NCBI GenBank assembly: GCA_902800815.1 | Contig: CADCGB010000007.1 | Coordinates: 62,001-126,000 of the forward strand | Source of the DNA: Fibrobacter succinogenes | GTDB lineage: Bacteria; Fibrobacterota; Fibrobacteria; Fibrobacterales; Fibrobacteraceae | Direction of reading: 5' to 3' | Length of the DNA: 64,000 nucleotides | Part shown: positions 58,795 to 64,000 of the stretch, in pieces | Layout: each line of letters starts with the position of its first letter | How positions within the stretch are numbered: the first letter of the stretch is position 1 | Notes under the pieces: model-generated | Database searches by the model: none | Told to the model about the DNA's origin: nothing | The model's input: the letters and a program-made list of their open reading frames with translations, nothing else | Made by a program: the position numbers and the translations under genes

Positions 58795-61700
58795 TTATTT
58801 CCTGTTCTCTGCAGTCCAGATCATTTCTTCAAGAGTTTGGTAAAGGTGGTCCGGATTGATGGGTTTGGAAAGGTGCGCGTTCATGCCCACCTGCAGGCTC
58901 CGCTGCACGTCTTCGTCAAAGGCGTTTGCCGTGAGCGCGATAATGGGAACCTTCTTGGCGTCATCGCGATCCAGCTTGCGGATGGCGGCCGTCGCTTCCA
59001 GGCCGTCCATCTCGGGCATGCGCACATCCATGAGAATTGCGTTGTAGTAGCCTTCGGGATGGTCGTGGAACATTTCTAGGGCCTCGCGACCGTTTACGGC
59101 CAGTTCCACCTGCAAGTCCCGCATCTTCAGCACTTCCATCATGATCTGCGCGTTGACTTCCATGTCTTCGGCAAGGAGAACCCGCTTTCCGGCAAGTTCC
59201 GCCTTGTTCTTCGCAAACGAGGTGTGTTCCTTCTTGCGCCGGAGGGCGTTCTTGAATTCGTCCAGCAGGATTCCCGAGAAAACGGGCTTAGAAATGAAGC
59301 AGTCCACACCGGCTGCCAGGGCCTCGTCCAGGATGTCGTCCCAGTTGTAGGCCGTCAATATGATGATGGCGGACTCGTCGCCAGTCACCTTGCGGATTTC
59401 GCGCGCCGTCTCGATGCCGTTCATCTCGGGCATCTGCCAGTCAATCACAATCAGGTTGTAGGGCTCGCGTCTCGCGTGGCGGAGTTTCGCCATCTCCACC
59501 GCTTCCTTGCCCGTAAGCACCGTATCGGTGAGGATTCCCGCCTTGCCGAGCACGAGTTTCGCGTGGCCCAGGGCAATCTCGTCGTCGTCCACCACCAGCA
59601 CGCTCATTTCGCTCGGGTGGATTTCGATTTCGTCGTCGGTCGCCTGCTTGCGCAGGCTGTCGTTGAGGGTGAGCGTCACACGGAACGTAGTTCCCTTGCC
59701 CTTTTCGCTTTCCACATCGATCTTGCCGTTCATCATGTCGACAATACCCTTGGTAATCGCCATGCCGAGGCCACTGCTGCCGTACTTGAAAGCCGTGGTG
59801 GCGTTTTCCTGGGTGAACGTGTCGAAAATCTTGGGCAGGAATTCCTTGCTGATGCCGATACCGGTATCGCTAATCTTGAAGACGAGCGTGGACTTGTTGT
59901 CGAACGCGGCAATCTTTTCCACGTTGAGGTCGATGTTTCCGCCCTTCGGGGTGAACTTGACCGCATTGCCCAGGATGTTGATGAGAATCTGGCGAATCTT
60001 GGTGACGTCGCCGACGTAGTAGTCGTCCAGGCTGCCCGCCACATGGCACGAATAGTTCAGGCCCTTGGTGCGGCTCTGGTCGTCGATGATGGTGTTCACC
60101 TGCTCCAAAAGCTTGGGGAACGAGAATTCCTCGCTGTTGATCTTGGTACGGCCGCTCTCGATACGGCTCATGTCCAAAATCTCGTTGATGAGGCTCAGCA
60201 GGTGTTCTGCGGAGGAGCCGATCTTTTCCAGGTAGCCGCGAGTCTTCGGCGAAATCTCGGGTTCATGCAGCGCAAGGCTGTCGAGGCCGATAATCGCATT
60301 CATGGGCGTGCGGATTTCGTGGCTCATGTTGGAGAGGAATATGGTCTTTGCCTTGCTCGCCTCTTCTGCCGTCTTGAGCGCATCGGAAAGCGCCTGGCTC
60401 TTGGCAAGGGAATCGCGCATTTCCTCGTCGATATCGGAGAAGCCGAAACCCACGATGCGGAGCGGTGCGTCCGGAGCGTCGCCAGCATTGTGCACGCCCG
60501 CCATGCGCAGCATTTCGTAACTTTCCTTGCCACCATGGTTCACCAGGTAGCGCAAGGTATAAATCTTGTTCTTCGTGACACCCGCGCGCACGTTTTCGGG
60601 CTGGATAAAGGCGAGGAACTTTTCGCGGAATTCCGGCGCGACAAACTTTTCGGCGTAGGTTTTGAAGTTTTCCAGGTAGCCGATTTCATCCCCTTCCTTG
60701 AAGGGCGCCGGAACGGAACCGTCCTTGCGGTAGCATATCGCCATTCCGGTATCCAGGTTCAGGTAGTAGACGCTACGGTAATCCGAGGCCAGCGCGGTAA
60801 TCATGTTGCCCTGCTCGCCCCTCTTGCGTACTTCTTCCACCAACTTCTGCTGGAGTGCCAGCTGTTCTTCCAGTTCTTCCCGCTTGATGCGGCTCTCGGC
60901 ATCGGCCACTTCCTTTTCCAGCTTGAGTTGTGTTGCACGCCTTATCTGTATAAAGAGGAACAGGAACACGGTCAGGAGCACAAGCGCGATAATCCCAGAA
61001 AGCAACAGGCTGCGTTCCAGAATGCCTTCCGAAATGGAACCGATCTGCTCGGAGATGACGCTTTCGCGAATAAGGTAGGTCAGCATCCAGTCCGTAGAAT
61101 GGATGGGAACATAGTACATGGTTTCCCGGATGCCGTCGTACTCGAAGGAAACGACGCCCGCCGCGTGGTTCGAGAAATCGGAACGCATCTTTTCCATGGA
61201 GAAACCTTTTTCGAATACGGCATTTTCCATGGCGGTAAGCAAGTTGTCTCCGCTTGCAAGCCCGCCTAGCACCAGGTTCGTAAGCGAATTGCCCGCCTTC
61301 GAGTAGATGTTGCAGAACGTGATTCCCTTCCGGTCGGATTCCAGCGAAATGCCTTCCAGCATGCGGTTCATGTCAATTTCCATGAAGCACACGACCAGAA
61401 CCCGGCCGTTGAACGCAAGGCGGTCTACAGGCATGGCAACAATAACCGTCTTCTTTTCGCCACCGCCCTTCTTCAAGGAAATTTCGGGTTTTGCCAAGGT
61501 CCTGTAATCGAAATTGTAGAGGTCAATGTCGGTGCGCGTGCCTCGGGATGTGTAGATGAGCCCTGCGGTATCCACGAAGGCGAACTTTTCAAGGCCATAC
61601 AATTGCTTCATGCGGAGCTGGTAGCTCTGCAGGCTTGCGGTGCTCGCGAGGTCCTCTTTTTCAAGGAGGCCCACGGCCACATCCAGGTCATTGATGTAGT

Positions 61701-61902
61701 CATTCAGTTTCGACGCCACCACCTGTTCGCGGCGGTTCGCGAGTTCATCCATGAACAGGAGCGTCACGTTGCGCACGGCCTTTTCCGTATCCCCGCTCGC
61801 ATGGCGACCCGTGAAGATTGTCCCCAGCACAAGAATGATAACGATGATGGGGGCCACAATGGTGGCGATACCTACAATCCCGATTCTTTTTTTCGTTTCC
61901 AT
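58795..61902 (-). CDS. Hybrid histidine kinase with Cache-like sensor and two receivers, 1035 aa
   Basis: One TM helix at about 11-30, an extracytoplasmic region of about 260 residues that looks like a double Cache sensor (LEKFAFVDTAGLIYTSRG; YYVPIHSTDWMLTYLI), a second TM at about 297-320, a coiled-coil linker, a PAS-like region (360-480), HisKA (FLSNMSHEIRTPMN, H528), HATPase (GNAVKFTPKGG, GSSGLGMAIT), then two receivers: REC1 with IDWQMPEMNG (D821) and REC2 with MDVRMPEMDG (D959). The kinase core is very close to those of its two neighbours, which suggests local duplication followed by sensor swapping. Confidence 0.9.
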   Translation of the reverse strand: METKKRIGIVGIATIVAPIIVIILVLGTIFTGRHASGDTEKAVRNVTLLFMDELANRREQVVASKLNDYINDLDVAVGLLEKEDLASTASLQSYQLRMKQLYGLEKFAFVDTAGLIYTSRGTRTDIDLYNFDYRTLAKPEISLKKGGGEKKTVIVAMPVDRLAFNGRVLVVCFMEIDMNRMLEGISLESDRKGITFCNIYSKAGNSLTNLVLGGLASGDNLLTAMENAVFEKGFSMEKMRSDFSNHAAGVVSFEYDGIRETMYYVPIHSTDWMLTYLIRESVISEQIGSISEGILERSLLLSGIIALVLLTVFLFLFIQIRRATQLKLEKEVADAESRIKREELEEQLALQQKLVEEVRKRGEQGNMITALASDYRSVYYLNLDTGMAICYRKDGSVPAPFKEGDEIGYLENFKTYAEKFVAPEFREKFLAFIQPENVRAGVTKNKIYTLRYLVNHGGKESYEMLRMAGVHNAGDAPDAPLRIVGFGFSDIDEEMRDSLAKSQALSDALKTAEEASKAKTIFLSNMSHEIRTPMNAIIGLDSLALHEPEISPKTRGYLEKIGSSAEHLLSLINEILDMSRIESGRTKINSEEFSFPKLLEQVNTIIDDQSRTKGLNYSCHVAGSLDDYYVGDVTKIRQILINILGNAVKFTPKGGNIDLNVEKIAAFDNKSTLVFKISDTGIGISKEFLPKIFDTFTQENATTAFKYGSSGLGMAITKGIVDMMNGKIDVESEKGKGTTFRVTLTLNDSLRKQATDDEIEIHPSEMSVLVVDDDEIALGHAKLVLGKAGILTDTVLTGKEAVEMAKLRHARREPYNLIVIDWQMPEMNGIETAREIRKVTGDESAIIILTAYNWDDILDEALAAGVDCFISKPVFSGILLDEFKNALRRKKEHTSFAKNKAELAGKRVLLAEDMEVNAQIMMEVLKMRDLQVELAVNGREALEMFHDHPEGYYNAILMDVRMPEMDGLEATAAIRKLDRDDAKKVPIIALTANAFDEDVQRSLQVGMNAHLSKPINPDHLYQTLEEMIWTAENRK

Positions 61903-61922
61903 AACATTGTCCTGTTAAAACT

Positions 61923-64000
61923 TTACCGCACCCACTGCGCAAGTGTTTCTGTGAGCATGCCGACATCGATGGGCTTTGCCAGGTGAGCGTTCATGCCGGC
62001 TTCCTTCGACTTCTTGAGGTCATCGCCAAAGGCGTTCGCGGTCATGGCGATAATGGGGACATCCGCCTTCTTCTTGTCGGAGAGCGCGCGAATCTGGCGG
62101 CTCGCCTCGCAACCGTCCATCACGGGCATCTGGATATCCATGATAATCCCGTTGTAGTAGCCGGCAGGGTTATTCTCCACCATCTCGACTGCCTGCTTGC
62201 CGTTCACCGCCATATCGACCTTGAAACCGAGACTTTCGAGAATGATTTTTGCAAGCTCGCGGTTCACTTCCATGTCCTCTACCAGCAATAGGCGCATGTT
62301 CGTGAAGTCTGCCTTGGCTGCGATGGAGATATTGCGCTTGCCGCTTTCGGGAGCCTCCGTGCCTGTGGCTGTCTTCAGTTCCACGTTCACGAAGAATTCC
62401 GTCCCTTCACCGACCTTCGAATCGAACCTGATGCTCCCGCCCATCAGTGTCACGACGTTCTTTGCAATCGCAAGCCCGAGGCCCGTACCCTGCACTCCGC
62501 TGATGGTCGAAACGCGTTCCCGCTCGAAGGCATCGAACACGCGGTCTGCAAACTCGGGCGAAATGCCGATACCGTCATCCTTCACGCGGATTTCAAACGC
62601 GGCCTTGCCCTCTTCGATGCATTCCTTTTCGGCGAGAGTCACGGAAACGTGCCCGCCTTCCGAAGTAAACTTGAATGCGTTGCTGACCAGGTTCAGAATC
62701 ACGCGGTTCATGCGGTTCCTGTCGCAGAGCACCACCGGGTTCCTGAGGCCGTCGTATTTCACGGTAAAGGCGATGTTCTTGTTCACCATCTGCGCCTCGA
62801 ACATGTCACGGATCTCGTCCATCATTTTCCGCAGGTCGGTGGGCCGCTCTTCCAGTTCCATCTTCCCGATTTCGATGCGGCTCATTTCGAGCATGTCGTT
62901 GATGAGGGCCATCAGGTACATGTTCGAAGAATCGATCTTGGCCAGGTATTTCTGGATTTGCTCGGGTGTCGCGTCCGGTTTACGCGACAGGTTGGTGTAG
63001 CCGATAATCGCGTTCATGGGCGTGCGCAAATCGTGGCTCATGTTCGAAAGGAATATGGTCTTCGCCCTGTTGGATTCCTCGGCGAGATGCTTTTCGTGGT
63101 CAAGTTTCTGTTCGCGCTGCTGCTGCGTGCGGTAGATGTTCACCACGATGAAAATGCACAGGACGATGAAGAGAGTTTCTACCAGGTTGTTCTTCAGCTG
63201 GGAATCGCGGACAAGGTCCATCTGCTCTTCCATGAAGTCCTTTTCCTGAATCATCTGGCCTTCGGTCATGGGGACATGCATCTTCTGGTGCAATCCCGTA
63301 TGGAACTCGGTGATATGCGCGATGACTTCCTCGGTCTCGTCGTTGGTGACCTGGCGTTCCCACATCACCGCCGAGAACAGCAATATGAACAGCATGGTCA
63401 CCCACATGATGGCCGACTTGCCAAAACGGTTCTCCTGGTCGCGCATGAACACGGCCCGGTAAACGACAAAACCCACAATGCTCCACGCCATCAGAATCAT
63501 GAAGGATTCCGTAGCGATGGTGTTCATGTTCCAAAGCGTCGGCGTAAGCGGGAAGAAAAAGAAGAAGGCGGATATTACGACACCCAGGATTCCGGTAAAG
63601 TTCAGCACCGTCTTTCGCCTGCCGGTTTCACTGCGGGCAATTTTCACTATCCCCGCAGAAACATACAGATAAATGATAGATGCACTGATGGAGGTAATGT
63701 CCACAATCCAGCCGATGGCCGTTCTCCCGAAGAACGGAATAATGCAGGAAAGAAGCATCACGTAGATAATGCCGTAGTTGGTGGCGCCGTGACGGTTGAT
63801 ATGCCCGAACCAGGACGGCATCACGGAATCTTCGGCGAGGCTCAGGAACATGCGCCCGATTGTTCGGTAAAGCCCAAGAAGGCTCGTGGAAATGGCCGCC
63901 GTGATAGTTATGGCGAGCACAATAAGGCCGCCATTGCCGAGTGAATTAAAAATGGCATGGAATGCCGGGACGGCATCGATTCCCTTGAAGTTTTGCAGGT
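61923..64000 (-). CDS. APC-type amino-acid permease fused to a hybrid histidine kinase (5' end outside window)
   Basis: The frame is open to the right edge, so the ATG at 63920 is internal, and about 692 residues are present. The visible N-terminal ~220 residues read as the second half of an APC-superfamily permease (GGLIVLAITITAAISTSLLGLYRTIGRMFLSLAEDSVMPSWFGHIN, then TM helices ending VGFVVYRAVF). A short extracytoplasmic segment, another TM, then HisKA (FLSNMSHDLRTPMNAIIGY), HATPase (NLVSNAFKFTSEGG, GTGLGLAIA) and a receiver (MDIQMPVMDG) follow. It may be a sensor built on a transporter, analogous to the SLC5-fused CbrA kinases but with a different permease fold. Confidence 0.85.
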   Translation of the reverse strand, partial: LQNFKGIDAVPAFHAIFNSLGNGGLIVLAITITAAISTSLLGLYRTIGRMFLSLAEDSVMPSWFGHINRHGATNYGIIYVMLLSCIIPFFGRTAIGWIVDITSISASIIYLYVSAGIVKIARSETGRRKTVLNFTGILGVVISAFFFFFPLTPTLWNMNTIATESFMILMAWSIVGFVVYRAVFMRDQENRFGKSAIMWVTMLFILLFSAVMWERQVTNDETEEVIAHITEFHTGLHQKMHVPMTEGQMIQEKDFMEEQMDLVRDSQLKNNLVETLFIVLCIFIVVNIYRTQQQREQKLDHEKHLAEESNRAKTIFLSNMSHDLRTPMNAIIGYTNLSRKPDATPEQIQKYLAKIDSSNMYLMALINDMLEMSRIEIGKMELEERPTDLRKMMDEIRDMFEAQMVNKNIAFTVKYDGLRNPVVLCDRNRMNRVILNLVSNAFKFTSEGGHVSVTLAEKECIEEGKAAFEIRVKDDGIGISPEFADRVFDAFERERVSTISGVQGTGLGLAIAKNVVTLMGGSIRFDSKVGEGTEFFVNVELKTATGTEAPESGKRNISIAAKADFTNMRLLLVEDMEVNRELAKIILESLGFKVDMAVNGKQAVEMVENNPAGYYNGIIMDIQMPVMDGCEASRQIRALSDKKKADVPIIAMTANAFGDDLKKSKEAGMNAHLAKPIDVGMLTETLAQWVR

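Overview
The window comes from a Fibrobacter-type genome (Fibrobacterota, fibre-degrading gut bacteria). The lineage call rests on a lipoprotein ending in the Fibrobacter succinogenes major paralogous domain (19923-20828), a long lipoprotein of the Fibrobacter-specific TIGR02171 type (43139-45892), two GH43 enzymes ending in the basic C-terminal tail typical of Fibrobacter glycosidases, a GH30 enzyme and a cadherin-like surface protein with gliding/type IX-like C-terminal tails, and many serine-rich lipoproteins. No rRNA, tRNA, CRISPR array, transposase or phage gene was seen.

Layout. (1) 1-8534: an accessory cluster of a VWA-like protein (cut by the window edge), an unknown protein, a tandem-AAA ATPase, a WYL-domain regulator, a protein joining a Cas4-like nuclease to a DEDDy exonuclease-like domain, and two unknown proteins. 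A near-identical inverted repeat (CGACA-N5-TGTCG) recurs at 1106, 3569, 6733 and 8520. At two sites it forms the -35 region of a promoter, so the cluster looks like one small regulon, possibly repressed by the WYL protein. (2) 8598-12991: sbcD-sbcC. (3) 13186-31562: mostly core and cell-surface genes: GH30, a YhhN-like membrane protein, a zapB-like/zapA pair, uvrC, a lone nuoA, an Omp85-type barrel, an ABC-F ATPase, a cadherin-like protein, ackA, PAP2 and histidine phosphatases, and lipoproteins. (4) 31698-37716: a small secreted protein, then an RtcR-like activator (CARF-like sensor, sigma-54 AAA+, Fis-type HTH). It is divergent from a four-gene operon (94-aa protein, Upf1-like SF1 helicase, 224-aa winged-helix-like protein with an acidic tail, 49-aa basic peptide). 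The intergenic region holds palindromes of 20 and 16 bp, a weaker third one, and a textbook -24/-12 promoter. This is the best candidate in the window for an undescribed inducible RNA- or nucleic-acid-directed stress or defence system. (5) 37778-45892: a metallophosphoesterase, then a GH43-GH43-TIGR02171 operon whose promoter shares a 15-bp motif with the GH30 promoter. (6) 45906-55811: a TonB-dependent receptor, an amino-acid-type ABC transporter operon with unusual fusions plus a phosphatase lipoprotein, and two lipoprotein peptidoglycan-processing enzymes (LD-carboxypeptidase and NagZ-like GH3). REP-like palindromes lie inside the signal-peptide coding regions of both enzymes. (7) 55800-64000: an outer-membrane protein and three consecutive hybrid histidine kinases, the last with an APC-type amino-acid permease as its N-terminal half.

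Functional labels come from motif recognition by eye. No database search was run.
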